This document shows, piece after piece, positions 1 through 8,246 of a stretch of 64,000 nt of DNA. The position numbers and the translations under genes are program-made. The notes beneath the pieces are model-generated. The model made no database searches and was not told where the DNA came from. It saw nothing but the letters and a program-made list of their open reading frames with translations. Each line of letters begins with the position of its first letter. Position 1 is the stretch's first letter. The DNA is taken from positions 558,001 through 622,000 of the forward strand of contig CAVQFM010000019.1 of assembly GCA_963711705.1 (NCBI GenBank). The letters are read 5' to 3'. Origin of the DNA: RYN-230 sp963711705. GTDB taxonomy: Bacteria; Actinomycetota; Actinomycetes; Streptosporangiales; Streptosporangiaceae.

Positions 1-74
1 AATACCCAGCTGAACAGGGCTGGCATTTACTGCCAATCCTGGCATAGCGCATGGCGGGCTGGCGACGGTGCGGG

Positions 75-1235
75 TCAGTCGCCGAGGACCGCGTCGACGA
101 ACGCCTCCGGCTCGAACGGGGCCAGGTCGTCCGGTCCCTCGCCCAGGCCGACCAGCTTGACCGGGACACCCAGCTCCCGCTGGACCGCGATGACGATGCC
201 CCCCTTGGCCGTGCCGTCCAGCTTGGTCAGCACGATCCCGGTCACGTCCACGGCCTCGGCGAACACCCGCGCCTGGCGCAGGCCGTTCTGGCCGGTGGTG
301 GCGTCCAGCACGAGCAGGACCTCGTCCACCGTGGCCCGCTTCTCGATGACCCGCTTGATCTTGCCCAGCTCGTCCATCAGGCCGGTCTTGGTGTGCAGCC
401 GCCCGGCGGTGTCCACGATGACGCAGCCGATCCGCTGGTCGATGCCGGCCTGCACGGCCTCGAACGCCACGCTGGCCGGGTCGGCGCCCTCCCGGTCGGA
501 GCGGACCACCTCGGCCCCGATCCGCTTGCCCCACGTCTCCAGCTGGTCGGCGGCGGCGGCGCGGAACGTGTCGGCCGCGCCGAGCAGCACGGTCTCGCCC
601 TCACCCAGCAGCGCCCGGCCGAGCTTGCCGCACACCGTGGTCTTGCCGGTCCCGTTGACACCGACCACGAGAACCACCGCGGGACGGTCCCCGTGCGGAG
701 CCGTGTGCAGCCTGCGGTCCATGTCCGCGCCGAGCTGATGGATCAGCTCGGCGCGCAGCATCGCGCGTACCTCGTCCGGGCTCCGGGTGCCGGCCACCTT
801 CACCTGGGTCCGGAGTTCCTCGACGATCTGCCGGGACGGCGCGACCCCCATGTCCGCGGCGATCAGGGTGTCCTCGATGTCGTCCCACGCCTGGTCGTCC
901 AGGGTGTCCCGGGACAGCAGGTTGAGCAGCACGGTCCCGAAGCCGCCGCGGGAGGCGGCCAGCCTGCCGCGCAGCCGCACCAGGCGGCCGCGCAGCGGGG
1001 CAGGCGGCGGCTCGGCCGGGGTGGGCTCGGCGGCCGGCGGAAGCACCTCGGCCGGCGGCGCGACCGTGGTTGTGTCCTCGGCCGGCGGGGCCGCGGTCTG
1101 TTCCGGGGCCGGCGCGGCGGGCGGGGCCGGCGGCGCGGCCACCCGGCGACGGCGGCGCGGGCGGACCAGCAGCGTGGTCCCGGCGCCCGCAACCAGCACG
1201 ACGGCGATAACGATGAGAATGATCACAAGTTCCAT
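75..1235 (-). CDS. ftsY: Signal recognition particle receptor FtsY
   Basis: GTPase that docks SRP-ribosome complexes at the membrane for co-translational insertion. The 386-residue reading starts at ATG 1235, which places a hydrophobic helix at residues 2-24 followed by a run of arginines, so this FtsY is probably membrane-anchored as in many actinobacteria. A Pro/Ala/Glu-rich linker fills about 32-80, then the N domain. The G domain shows the P-loop GVNGTGKTT at 192-200, DTFRAAA at 222-228, DTAGR at 275-279 and TKLDGTAKGG at 337-346. An upstream in-frame start at 1328 would add 31 low-complexity residues before the helix and was rejected. It lies downstream of smc on the same strand, with a 300-bp gap. 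Confidence 0.96.
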   Translation of the reverse strand: MELVIILIVIAVVLVAGAGTTLLVRPRRRRRVAAPPAPPAAPAPEQTAAPPAEDTTTVAPPAEVLPPAAEPTPAEPPPAPLRGRLVRLRGRLAASRGGFGTVLLNLLSRDTLDDQAWDDIEDTLIAADMGVAPSRQIVEELRTQVKVAGTRSPDEVRAMLRAELIHQLGADMDRRLHTAPHGDRPAVVLVVGVNGTGKTTVCGKLGRALLGEGETVLLGAADTFRAAAADQLETWGKRIGAEVVRSDREGADPASVAFEAVQAGIDQRIGCVIVDTAGRLHTKTGLMDELGKIKRVIEKRATVDEVLLVLDATTGQNGLRQARVFAEAVDVTGIVLTKLDGTAKGGIVIAVQRELGVPVKLVGLGEGPDDLAPFEPEAFVDAVLGD

Positions 1236-1373
1236 AACGGCCCCAGTCTGGCAGACGCCGCCGCCTGCCCTGTCCCCGTCCGCTCTCGCCAGCCCCCTGC
1301 ACCATCCCCGCCACCGGCCCGGCCACACCGCGGGCCGGGGTTCAATCCCACGGCCCGCCGAGCGGGCGGATTC

Positions 1374-1470
1374 GCCGTATCCGGCCCAAAAGTCTCCAGC
1401 CAGCCCGGCGGCACCGCAAGACGGAGGATTTAGCCGTATCCGGCCGAAAAGCCTCCAGCCAGCCCAGCGG
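1374..1470. repeat. Imperfect direct repeat between smc and ftsY
   Basis: Two 38-bp copies at 1374-1411 and 1433-1470 begin GCCGTATCCGGCC and end CCAGCCAGCCC plus GCGG. They differ at about three positions and are 59 bp apart. A partial third piece (GGCCGAAGAGTCT) follows. They fill much of the 302-bp gap 1236-1537 between smc and ftsY, in which I see no gene. No inverted-repeat or terminator structure is obvious within them, so their role is unknown. Confidence 0.6.
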
Positions 1471-1537
1471 CCGAACTGGCCGAAGAGTCTTGGTGTGGGG
1501 CGCGGAGTCCCGGCTGGGGCGGGCCGTGCGGGAGGGG

Positions 1538-2137
1538 TCAGGCGGGCTCGGGCTCGCGGAGACGCTGGCTGACCACGGTGGACACGCCGTCACCACGCAT
1601 GCTGATCCCGTACAGGGCGTCGGCGATCTCCATCGTCCGCTTCTGGTGGGTGATGATGAGCAGCTGGGAACTGGCCCGCAGCTCCTCGAAGATGTGCAGC
1701 AGGCGCTGCATGTTCGTGTCGTCGAGGGCCGCTTCGACCTCGTCGAGCACGTAGAACGGGGATGGCCGGGCCTTGAAGATGGCCAGCAGGAAGGCGATCG
1801 CGGTCAGCGACCGCTCCCCGCCGGAGAGCAGGGACATCCGCTTGACCTTCTTGCCCGGCGGCCGGGCCTCGAAGTCGATCCCGGTGGCCAGGATGTCGTC
1901 CGGCTCGGTGAGGATCAGCCGGCCCTGCCCCCCGGGGAACAGCCGGCCGAAGATCTCCTCGAACTCGCGGGCCGTATCCTCGAAGGCCGACGCGAAGACC
2001 TCCTGTACCCGGTCGTCCACTTCCTTGACGACGGTCAGCAGGTCGCGGCGGGTCTTCTTGAGGTCCTCAAGCTGGGTGGCCAGGAAGGCGTGCCGTTCCT
2101 CCAGCGCCGCGAACTCCTCCAGCGCGAGCGGGTTCAC
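1538..2137 (-). CDS. smc: SMC ATPase, C-terminal head part (separate frame)
   Basis: This open frame carries the C-terminal half of the SMC head. It has the ABC signature LSGGERS at residues 104-110 and Walker B FYVLDEVEA at 128-136, counted from GTG 2137, followed by the D-loop and the HQKRTMEIAD segment. It cannot act alone because it lacks Walker A. Coding sense clearly continues upstream of 2137: the conserved stretch ELTIPYVRAEQE is encoded up to about 2227, and the frame stays open to a TAG near 2405. The N-terminal part of SMC ends at a stop at 2212 in the frame one base away, so the two parts join only by a -1 shift somewhere in 2214-2405. See the N-terminal entry. Confidence 0.9.
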   Translation of the reverse strand: MNPLALEEFAALEERHAFLATQLEDLKKTRRDLLTVVKEVDDRVQEVFASAFEDTAREFEEIFGRLFPGGQGRLILTEPDDILATGIDFEARPPGKKVKRMSLLSGGERSLTAIAFLLAIFKARPSPFYVLDEVEAALDDTNMQRLLHIFEELRASSQLLIITHQKRTMEIADALYGISMRGDGVSTVVSQRLREPEPA

Positions 2138-2211
2138 CTTGCCCAGCTGGTCGAGCTGACGCTGCGCGACGGCGGCCCGGCGCTCCTGCTCGGCCCGGAC
2201 GTAGGGAATGG

Positions 2212-5200
2212 TCAGTTCTTCGGTTCCGGCCAGCGCGGGCTGCTCGGCGGGCGCCCCGGGATCAGGCTGGGCTGAGCCAGGCTGGGCTGAGCCAGCCTGG
2301 GCTGAGCCAGGCTGGGCTGGCGGCTGGACGGGGCAGCCTGGACGGGGCCAGCCTGGACGGGACCAGGCTCGTCCGCAGCGGGCTGGGGGGCGGGATGGCT
2401 TCCGTTGCTATGGCCCTCAGCGGCTGCCTGCGGGCCCGGAACGCCGTCCGGGTGGTCACCGTTAGCGCTGAGGCCTGCGGCACCGTCAGCGGCAGTTGCG
2501 GGCGTGCTGGCCGGAACCTCCGGCGCGGCCAGCGGGACCGGCACATCCGGGCCGTACTCGGCGACCAGCGTTGCCTGGGTGACCCCGAACTCCTCGCCGG
2601 CCCGGTCCACCAGCTGGTCCAGGCGCATCCGGTGCTCGGCGCGGGCCATCTCGGTCCCATGCGCGGCGTCCACCACCCGGTCGAGCTCGGCGGCCAGGTC
2701 CCGGACGGAGGCCCGGACCTCTTTCAGCGCGGCCGCCCGGCCCCGGCTGGCCTGCTCGGCCGTCTGCCGCTGCTCGCTGGCCGCGGCCAGCGACTCGGTG
2801 AGCCGGGCCAGGGTCCGGGTGGCCCCCTCGGCCACGGCCCGGGCCACGGCCGCCTGCCGGGTCCGCTGCACCTGCCGGGCCGCCTCGGCCTGCGCGGCCT
2901 GGCGCTCGGCAGCCGCGGTGGCGACCAGCGCGTCGGCCCGCCCGGCGATGGCGCGCAGCCGCTCCTCCGCCGTCCGGACTTCCAGGCGGGCGTCCATCTC
3001 AGCGTTCCGGCCCGCGTCGACCTGGGCGGCCAGAGCGTCGCGGTCTGGTGCCGGGGCGGCCGCGGCCCCGTCGTCTCGGGCCGGGGCATCCCCGGGCAGG
3101 CCGTCCACGCGGTGCACAGCCGGGGCCCCGTCCCGGACCGCACCGGCCCCGCCAGCCTCGGCCAGGCCAGTCTCGGTCGGGCCAGCCTCGGTCAGGCCAG
3201 TCCCGGTCGGGCCAGCCTCGGTCAGGCCAGCCTCGGTCAGGCCAGTCTCGGTTCGGCCGGCGACGGACCGGCCGGGCTCGCTGTCACCGGACTCCGCGGC
3301 GGCCAGGCCGGCCTCAAGCTCGCTGACCGACGTCTCCCCGGCCTGTTCGGCCCGGCGGGCCTTGTCGATCGCGGCGGCCAGCCGTTCGGCTTCGTCGCGG
3401 GCGGCGCGGGCGGCGCCAGCCAGGCGGCCGAGCCGCCCGGAGACCTCCGCGGCGGCCGCGTCGACCTTGCGCAGCGCGGCCTGGGCCTGGGCCACGGCCT
3501 CGCGGGCCCGCTCCTCGTCGGCCAGCGCGGCGGCCAGGTCAGCCGCGGCCTGCGCACAGCGGCGCTCCATCCCGTCCATCCCGGCGGCCGCCTCATCCGC
3601 GGCGCTGCGCAGGGCCAGCACGCTCGGCGGGCGGGCCGAGCCACCCGCGGCCCAGTGCGCTCCGAGCACATCGCCCTGCCGGGTGACCGCGCGCACCGCG
3701 GGATGGTCCCGGACCAGGTCGCGAGCCTGGCCGAGGTCGGCGGTGACCACCACCCCGGACAGCAGGCTGGCCAGCGCGGGGGCCAGCTCGGCCGGGGCCT
3801 GCACCAGGTCGAGTGCGGGCCGGGCGCCAGCCGGCAGGCTGATGCCCGCGGGCAGGCCGCTGCCGGAGGCCGGGGGCCCGCCGCGGGCCGCGGCACCGGA
3901 CGCGATCAGCAGGCCGGCGCTGCCGGTATCCCCGTCTTTGAGCGTCTCCAGGATGGCCACGGCGGCCTCCAGGCCGGCCACGGCCACCGCGTCGGCCGCG
4001 CTGCCCAGCGCGGCGGCGATCGCCTCCTGGGCCCCGTCATCCACGGTGACCAGGGCGGCCACCGCGCCCAGCACGCCACTGAACTGACCCGGCTCGGCCA
4101 GCAGGGCACCGGAGGCATCCTTGCCGCTGCGCAGGGCGTGCAGCCCTTCGCTGAGCGCCTGGACCCGGGCGCGCAGCGCGGCGCGCTGGGCGCTGGACTC
4201 CCGCTCGGCCGCGCGCAGCCGGGCCACCCGCTCCGAGACGTCGCTCAGCGCGGTACGGGCCTGCTCGTGCTCCCAGGTCAGCCCGGCCCGGTCGTCGTCC
4301 CGGCCGGCGCACTGCTCCTGCAGCTCCTCGTACTCCCGCTCAGCCTGGTCGGCCCGGGAGCGGGCCTGCTCGAAGGCGTCGGCCAGCCGTCCGGCCTCCT
4401 CGGCCGCGGCCGAGGCCTTGCTGCGCGCCGCACCGACCTGGGCGCGCAGCCGGGCCAGCCGTTCGGCCCGGGCGGCCTCGGCCCGGGCGCTGGCGGCCAG
4501 CCGCCGCTCTTCCCCGGCCAGCGCGGCCTCGGCCGCGGCGCGCTGGCTGGTCACCTCGGCGAGCCGCTCGCGGGCCGTCTCCAGCCGCTCACCGAGCACG
4601 GTTTCCTGTTCGCGCAGGGCTTCCGCTTCGAGTTCCAGGTCCGCGGGATCGCGCCCGGGCCGGGCCGCGGCGGGCTGGGCCACCAGGTGGGCGTGCCGCT
4701 CCTGGGCCAGGCTGGCCACCCCGCGCAGGCGCTCGGCCAGCGCGGACAGCGCGAACCAGGTCTCCTGGGCAGCGGCCAGCCGGGGCGCGTGCTGCTGCTC
4801 GTCACCGTCCAGCTCGGCCTCGCGCTGCCGGGCCAGGGCCAGGTTGTGCTCCAGGCCGGCCCGGCGCGCCTGGGCCGCGGCCTCGTCCGTCTCGTCCCGC
4901 TCCAGGGCGGCCGCGGCGGTCACGTAGTCATCGGCCACCAGCCGGAGCCGGGCGTCGCGCAGATCGGCCTGGATGACGGCGGCCTTGCGGGCGATCGCGG
5001 CCTGGCGGCCGAGCGGCTTGAGCCGGCGGCGCAGTTCCCCGGTGAGGTCGACCAGCCGGGTCAGGTTGACCTGCATGGCTTCGAGCTTGCGCAGCGCCTT
5101 TTCCTTGCGGCGGCGGTGCTTGAGCACGCCGGCCGCTTCCTCGATCAGCGCGCGCCGGGCCTCCGGGCCCGCGTGCAGCACCTGGTCCAGCTGGCCCTGG

Positions 5201-5625
5201 CCGACAATCACGTGCATCTCGCGGCCCAGGCCCGAGTCGGACAGCAGTTCCTGCACGTCGAGCAGGCGGCAGTGATCGCCGTTGATGGAGTACTCGCTCT
5301 GGCCGGACCGGAACAGCAGCCGGCTGATGGTGACCTCGGTGTACTCGATGGGCAGCGCGCCGTCGCTGTTGTCGATGGTCAGGGTGACCTCGGCGCGGCC
5401 CAGCGGGGGACGGCTGGCGGTCCCGGCGAAGACCACGTCTTCCATCTTGCCGCCGCGCAGGGTCTTGACCCCCTGCTCGCCCATCACCCAGGAGAAGGCG
5501 TCCACCACGTTGGACTTGCCCGACCCGTTCGGGCCGACGATGCAGGTGATCCCCGGTTCGAAGCGCAGCGTCGTGGCGGACGCGAACGACTTGAACCCAC
5601 GCAGGGTGAGAGTCTTCAGGTACAC
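2212..5625 (-). CDS. smc: Chromosome segregation ATPase SMC, N-terminal and coiled-coil part
   Basis: SMC compacts and segregates the chromosome together with ScpAB. Start chosen is GTG 5625, preceded by AAGGGGAG at good spacing; it places Walker A GPNGSGKSN at residues 31-39 after the standard beta-strands. Long Ala/Glu/Arg-rich coiled coils flank a hinge around residues 510-690. Two low-complexity insertions are unusual. One at about 775-855 contains a 35-residue repeat built on TEAGL and TEAGP. The other, a Pro/Ala/Gln linker from about 1025 to 1137, ends at a stop at 2212. The remaining head domain is in the -1 frame (1538-2137). A joined protein would be roughly 1340 residues, against about 1190 usual for actinobacteria. 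Confidence 0.93.
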   Translation of the reverse strand: MYLKTLTLRGFKSFASATTLRFEPGITCIVGPNGSGKSNVVDAFSWVMGEQGVKTLRGGKMEDVVFAGTASRPPLGRAEVTLTIDNSDGALPIEYTEVTISRLLFRSGQSEYSINGDHCRLLDVQELLSDSGLGREMHVIVGQGQLDQVLHAGPEARRALIEEAAGVLKHRRRKEKALRKLEAMQVNLTRLVDLTGELRRRLKPLGRQAAIARKAAVIQADLRDARLRLVADDYVTAAAALERDETDEAAAQARRAGLEHNLALARQREAELDGDEQQHAPRLAAAQETWFALSALAERLRGVASLAQERHAHLVAQPAAARPGRDPADLELEAEALREQETVLGERLETARERLAEVTSQRAAAEAALAGEERRLAASARAEAARAERLARLRAQVGAARSKASAAAEEAGRLADAFEQARSRADQAEREYEELQEQCAGRDDDRAGLTWEHEQARTALSDVSERVARLRAAERESSAQRAALRARVQALSEGLHALRSGKDASGALLAEPGQFSGVLGAVAALVTVDDGAQEAIAAALGSAADAVAVAGLEAAVAILETLKDGDTGSAGLLIASGAAARGGPPASGSGLPAGISLPAGARPALDLVQAPAELAPALASLLSGVVVTADLGQARDLVRDHPAVRAVTRQGDVLGAHWAAGGSARPPSVLALRSAADEAAAGMDGMERRCAQAAADLAAALADEERAREAVAQAQAALRKVDAAAAEVSGRLGRLAGAARAARDEAERLAAAIDKARRAEQAGETSVSELEAGLAAAESGDSEPGRSVAGRTETGLTEAGLTEAGPTGTGLTEAGPTETGLAEAGGAGAVRDGAPAVHRVDGLPGDAPARDDGAAAAPAPDRDALAAQVDAGRNAEMDARLEVRTAEERLRAIAGRADALVATAAAERQAAQAEAARQVQRTRQAAVARAVAEGATRTLARLTESLAAASEQRQTAEQASRGRAAALKEVRASVRDLAAELDRVVDAAHGTEMARAEHRMRLDQLVDRAGEEFGVTQATLVAEYGPDVPVPLAAPEVPASTPATAADGAAGLSANGDHPDGVPGPQAAAEGHSNGSHPAPQPAADEPGPVQAGPVQAAPSSRQPSLAQPRLAQPSLAQPSLIPGRPPSSPRWPEPKN
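2263..2321. repeat. 15-bp tandem repeat in the smc C-terminal linker
   Basis: Units CAGGCTGGGCTGAGC (2263-2277 and 2278-2292), CAGCCTGGGCTGAGC (2293-2307) and a partial fourth unit (2308-2321). On the coding strand they give repeats of Gln-Pro-Ser-Leu-Ala in one frame or Ala-Gln-Pro-Gly-Ser in the next. The period is a multiple of three, so copy-number change alone would keep the frame. The tract lies inside the interval where the smc frame must change. Confidence 0.9.
3151..3255. repeat. Seven-unit 15-bp tandem repeat inside smc
   Basis: Exactly seven consecutive 15-bp units, consensus GCCAGCCTCGGTCAG, alternating mainly with GCCAGTCTCGGTCGG. On the minus strand they encode 35 residues of pentapeptide type (Thr-Glu-Ala-Gly-Leu/Pro, Thr-Glu-Thr-Gly-Leu) inserted in the second coiled-coil arm of SMC. 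The reading frame is maintained throughout. Confidence 0.95.
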
Positions 5626-5977
5626 CTGCAGGCTCCCCTTCCCCCTATGGGCATCAGCCGCTCCGGGCCCGGCGATGATGCGGCCGTCACCTACGCCAGC
5701 TTGTCGGCACCCTACCGCGAGACGCCGCCCAGTCCGGGCATTCGCGGCTTCTGGCAGGTCCCTGGGCGGGTCCCCGGGACACGTGCTTCCCCGCCGCCCG
5801 CTACGGAAAGCCATCATCAGTTCGAATTCTGCCTCTTGCTGAGCAGTAATGTCGAACTAATAATCGATAACCGGGAGATGGTCCAGCGCTGACGGGCTGC
5901 GGGATAGCGCCGGCCCGGCCGTAAACCTCAGCTGGAACATCAGCCACTGGGGCCGCACAGCGGATCAGAGGTAACAA
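5626..5977. other. Intergenic region upstream of smc
   Basis: About 350 bp with no gene that I can support. The part next to smc holds its ribosome binding site (AAGGGGAG on the minus strand). The interval 5818-5878 is strikingly AT-rich for this genome (GAATTC, TAATAATCGAT) and is flanked by GTTCGA at 5819 and TCGAAC near 5851, so it is the likeliest promoter or regulator site for smc. No exact -10/-35 pair could be assigned. Confidence 0.4.
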
Positions 5978-6011
5978 CGAACAGGGACGCCGAAGTGGCG
6001 TCCCTGGTTCG
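5978..6011 (-). terminator. Hairpin terminator after the small coiled-coil gene
   Basis: Arms CGAACAGGGACGCC (5978-5991) and GGCGTCCCTGGTTCG (5997-6011) pair across a 5-nt loop with one bulged base. The hairpin lies 20 bp past the stop of the small gene at 6031-6225 and before the smc promoter region, so it probably ends the upstream minus-strand transcript. There is no clear U-tract. Confidence 0.65.
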
Positions 6012-6030
6012 TGGTGGTGCTTCCAGCGCA

Positions 6031-6225
6031 TCATGTGAGCGCCGGCTCACGCTCCCGATCAGTGACCAGCAGTTCGTGCCTGGCTTCCGCAGCTAGTGCA
6101 TCGTTTTCATCCTGGAGCCGGACGAGCTGAGCTTCCAGGTCGCGTACTCGCTGCTGAAGGCGGCGCATCTCTGAGACCATGCGGGGATCGGGCCCGCCGA
6201 CGTGGCCTAGTAGAGCCTTCGCCAT
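6031..6225 (-). CDS. Small conserved coiled-coil protein
   Basis: A 64-residue protein starting at ATG 6225, preceded by GGAGG ten bases upstream. The first 15 residues (MAKALLGHVGGPDPR) are followed by a leucine/arginine/glutamate heptad helix at about 16-47 and a short acidic tail. From memory, closely similar small proteins occur between smc and mutM in other actinobacteria; their function is not known to me. A longer reading from 6282 would add residues without a ribosome binding site. The gene sits between mutM and smc on the same strand and is followed by a hairpin at 5978-6011. Confidence 0.8.
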   Translation of the reverse strand: MAKALLGHVGGPDPRMVSEMRRLQQRVRDLEAQLVRLQDENDALAAEARHELLVTDREREPALT

Positions 6226-6330
6226 TGTAATGGGTCCTCCACACTGAGTGACCAGAGTGGGCGCACACGCGAAGACTCGCATGAGTGCGCGCAGGTGACA
6301 CTCCTAGGGTCCCACCCCGCGGGATTCCGG

Positions 6331-7209
6331 TCAAGTTGAGCGATCACGCAGGTCAGAATGACCGTATCGGGCCCGGGGCCGGGGCTGGCAGCGCGGGCAG
6401 CTGTAAGCGGACCGATTCATGAACGGATCGCGGCGGATCGGCGTCCCGCAGCGGGGGCAGGGCAGGCCCGCTCTTCCATATACGGACAGTGACCGCCCGA
6501 AGTAGCCACTCTCCCCGTTCACGTTGACATACAGGCTGTCGAACGAGGTGCCGCCGGACTCCAGCGCGTCGGCCAGGACCCCCCGTACCTCGTCCAGCGT
6601 GCGGAGGGCGGCCGGCCGGCTGAGCGTGTCGGTGGCCCGGGCCCAGTGCAGCCGGGCCCGCCACAGCGCCTCGTCCGCGTAGATGTTGCCGATCCCGCTG
6701 ACCAGCGACTGATCCAGCAAGGCCCGCTTGAGCCCGGTGCGCCGCCGCCGCAGCCGGGCCAGGAACACCTCCGGGTCGAACGCGGCCTCCAGCGGGTCGG
6801 GGGCGATGTGCGCGATCAGCCCGGGCAGCACCGCGCCGCCCGCCGACCAGACCAGGTGGCCGAACGTGCGCTGGTCGCTGAACCGCAGATCAGGACCGCC
6901 GTCGGTGAACGTGAACCGGGCCCGGACATGGCTGGAGACCGGGCGCTGCGGGTCACCCACCAGCAGCTGCCCGCTCATGCCCAGGTGGGCCAGGAGCGCG
7001 TCATCGCCCAGCGGCAGCCAGAGGTACTTGCCCCGGCGGCGGGCACCGGTGACCGTGCGGCCGCGCAGCACCGCGGCGAAGTCGTCCGGGCCGGCCAGGT
7101 GGCGCCGGACGGCGCGCGGGTGCCGCACCTCGGCCTGGTCGATGGTCCGGCCCACCACATGCGCTTCGAGGCCGCGGCGGACGGTTTCCACCTCGGGAAG
7201 TTCTGGCAC
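6331..7209 (-). CDS. mutM: Formamidopyrimidine-DNA glycosylase (Fpg/MutM)
   Basis: Bifunctional glycosylase/AP lyase that removes 8-oxoguanine and ring-opened purines. The 292-residue protein begins PELPEVETVRRGL, where Pro2 is the Schiff-base nucleophile and Glu3 the general acid. The helix-two-turn-helix is present, with the motif SGIGNIYADEALW. The C-terminal zinc finger has four cysteines in two CPRC pairs. Start codon is GTG 7209. It begins 3 bp after the rnc stop, so the two genes are almost certainly co-transcribed, as in related actinomycetes. Confidence 0.97.
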   Translation of the reverse strand: MPELPEVETVRRGLEAHVVGRTIDQAEVRHPRAVRRHLAGPDDFAAVLRGRTVTGARRRGKYLWLPLGDDALLAHLGMSGQLLVGDPQRPVSSHVRARFTFTDGGPDLRFSDQRTFGHLVWSAGGAVLPGLIAHIAPDPLEAAFDPEVFLARLRRRRTGLKRALLDQSLVSGIGNIYADEALWRARLHWARATDTLSRPAALRTLDEVRGVLADALESGGTSFDSLYVNVNGESGYFGRSLSVYGRAGLPCPRCGTPIRRDPFMNRSAYSCPRCQPRPRARYGHSDLRDRST

Positions 7210-7212
7210 TGG

Positions 7213-8226
7213 TCAGCCCTGGGCCGGCCCGTCGCCGCCCGGCGGCCCGCCGGGCGGGGCGGGATTCCCCGGGCCAGCCGAGCCCGCGCCCGCGTCCCGG
7301 GCTGGGCCCGGGTCCCCGGCGGGGGCCGAGTCCGCGGCTGAGCCTGGGTCCCCGGCTGGCCGCGGCTGACCTGGCCCGGCGGCATCGGCCGCGCCAGCCG
7401 CATCGGCCGCGCCCGGCTGCCCGGGCGGCCCTGCGGCCCCAGCCGGGCCCTGGGCGCTGCCTGCGGTCCGCTGGACGTCACCCGCGGCGGGAATGCCGGG
7501 TTCGACCAGGTCGTGGCCGTTGCTGATGGCCTTCCAGGCGGCCTCGGCCGCCTGCTGCTCGGCTTCCTTCTTGGACCGGCCGGTCCCCGACCCGTAGGTG
7601 CGCCCGCCGACCCGGACCGAGGCCCGGAACGACTTCTGGTGGTCCGGGCCGCTCTCCTCGACGTGATACTCAGGCACACCGAGGAAGCCCTGGGCGGTCA
7701 GCTCCTGCAGCGAGGTCTTCCAGTCCAGCCCGGCGCCCAGCCCGGCCGACCGGCTGATCACCGGGTCGAACAGCCGGTGCACGAGGCTGTGCGCCTCACC
7801 CAGCCCGCACTCGAAGTACACCGCGCCGATCACGGCCTCCAGCGTGTCGGCCAGGATGGACGACTTGTCCCGCCCCCCGGTGCCCTCCTCGCCCCGGCCC
7901 AGCCGCACATAACTGCCCAGCTCCAGCCCGCGGGCCACCCCGGCCAGCGCCCGCATGTTCACCACCGCCGCCCGCAGCTTGGCCAGCTGCCCCTCGGGCA
8001 GGTCCGGGTACCGCCGGAACAAGGTGTCGGTGACAATGAGCCCGAGCACCGCGTCGCCGAGGAACTCCAGCCGCTCGTTGGTCGGCAGCCCACCGTTCTC
8101 GTACGCATATGAACGGTGAGTCAGGGCACGGTCAAGCAACTCCGGGCCCAGCCCGGTGCCGATCGTGGCGAGCAGCTGCGAGTCGTCAGACCCGCCGGTG
8201 CCGCCACTGACTGCCCCGCCTCTCAC
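7213..8226 (-). CDS. rnc: Ribonuclease III with long low-complexity tail
   Basis: Cleaves double-stranded RNA, including rRNA precursors. The catalytic signature NERLEFLGDAVLG is at residues 50-62 and the second acidic cluster DTLEAVIGAVY at 127-137. The dsRNA-binding domain spans about 168-235. A tail of about 100 residues rich in Gly, Ala, Pro and Asp (about 240-337) follows and makes the protein much longer than the usual 230-280. Start is GTG 8226 with GAAAGGG upstream, 20 bp after rpmF. The tail keeps frame and has no stop, so it is probably translated. Confidence 0.96.
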   Translation of the reverse strand: MRGGAVSGGTGGSDDSQLLATIGTGLGPELLDRALTHRSYAYENGGLPTNERLEFLGDAVLGLIVTDTLFRRYPDLPEGQLAKLRAAVVNMRALAGVARGLELGSYVRLGRGEEGTGGRDKSSILADTLEAVIGAVYFECGLGEAHSLVHRLFDPVISRSAGLGAGLDWKTSLQELTAQGFLGVPEYHVEESGPDHQKSFRASVRVGGRTYGSGTGRSKKEAEQQAAEAAWKAISNGHDLVEPGIPAAGDVQRTAGSAQGPAGAAGPPGQPGAADAAGAADAAGPGQPRPAGDPGSAADSAPAGDPGPARDAGAGSAGPGNPAPPGGPPGGDGPAQG

Positions 8227-8246
8227 GCTGTGGCCCTTTCAGCGGA

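Noticed and set aside
2214..2405. A programmed -1 frameshift signal in smc
   Set aside because: No heptamer allowing re-pairing of both tRNAs was seen, and other genes nearby show similar one-base events, so error is more likely; kept only as an alternative.
2395..5892. A 1165-residue open frame on the plus strand across smc
   Set aside because: It is antisense to a clear SMC gene and rich in Gly, Arg, Gln and His. Such long antisense frames arise from the strong third-position GC bias; no motif is present.
5941..6030. A tRNA gene suggested by the sequence GGTTCG near a hairpin
   Set aside because: No cloverleaf can be drawn; the GGTTCG belongs to the arm of the 5978-6011 hairpin.
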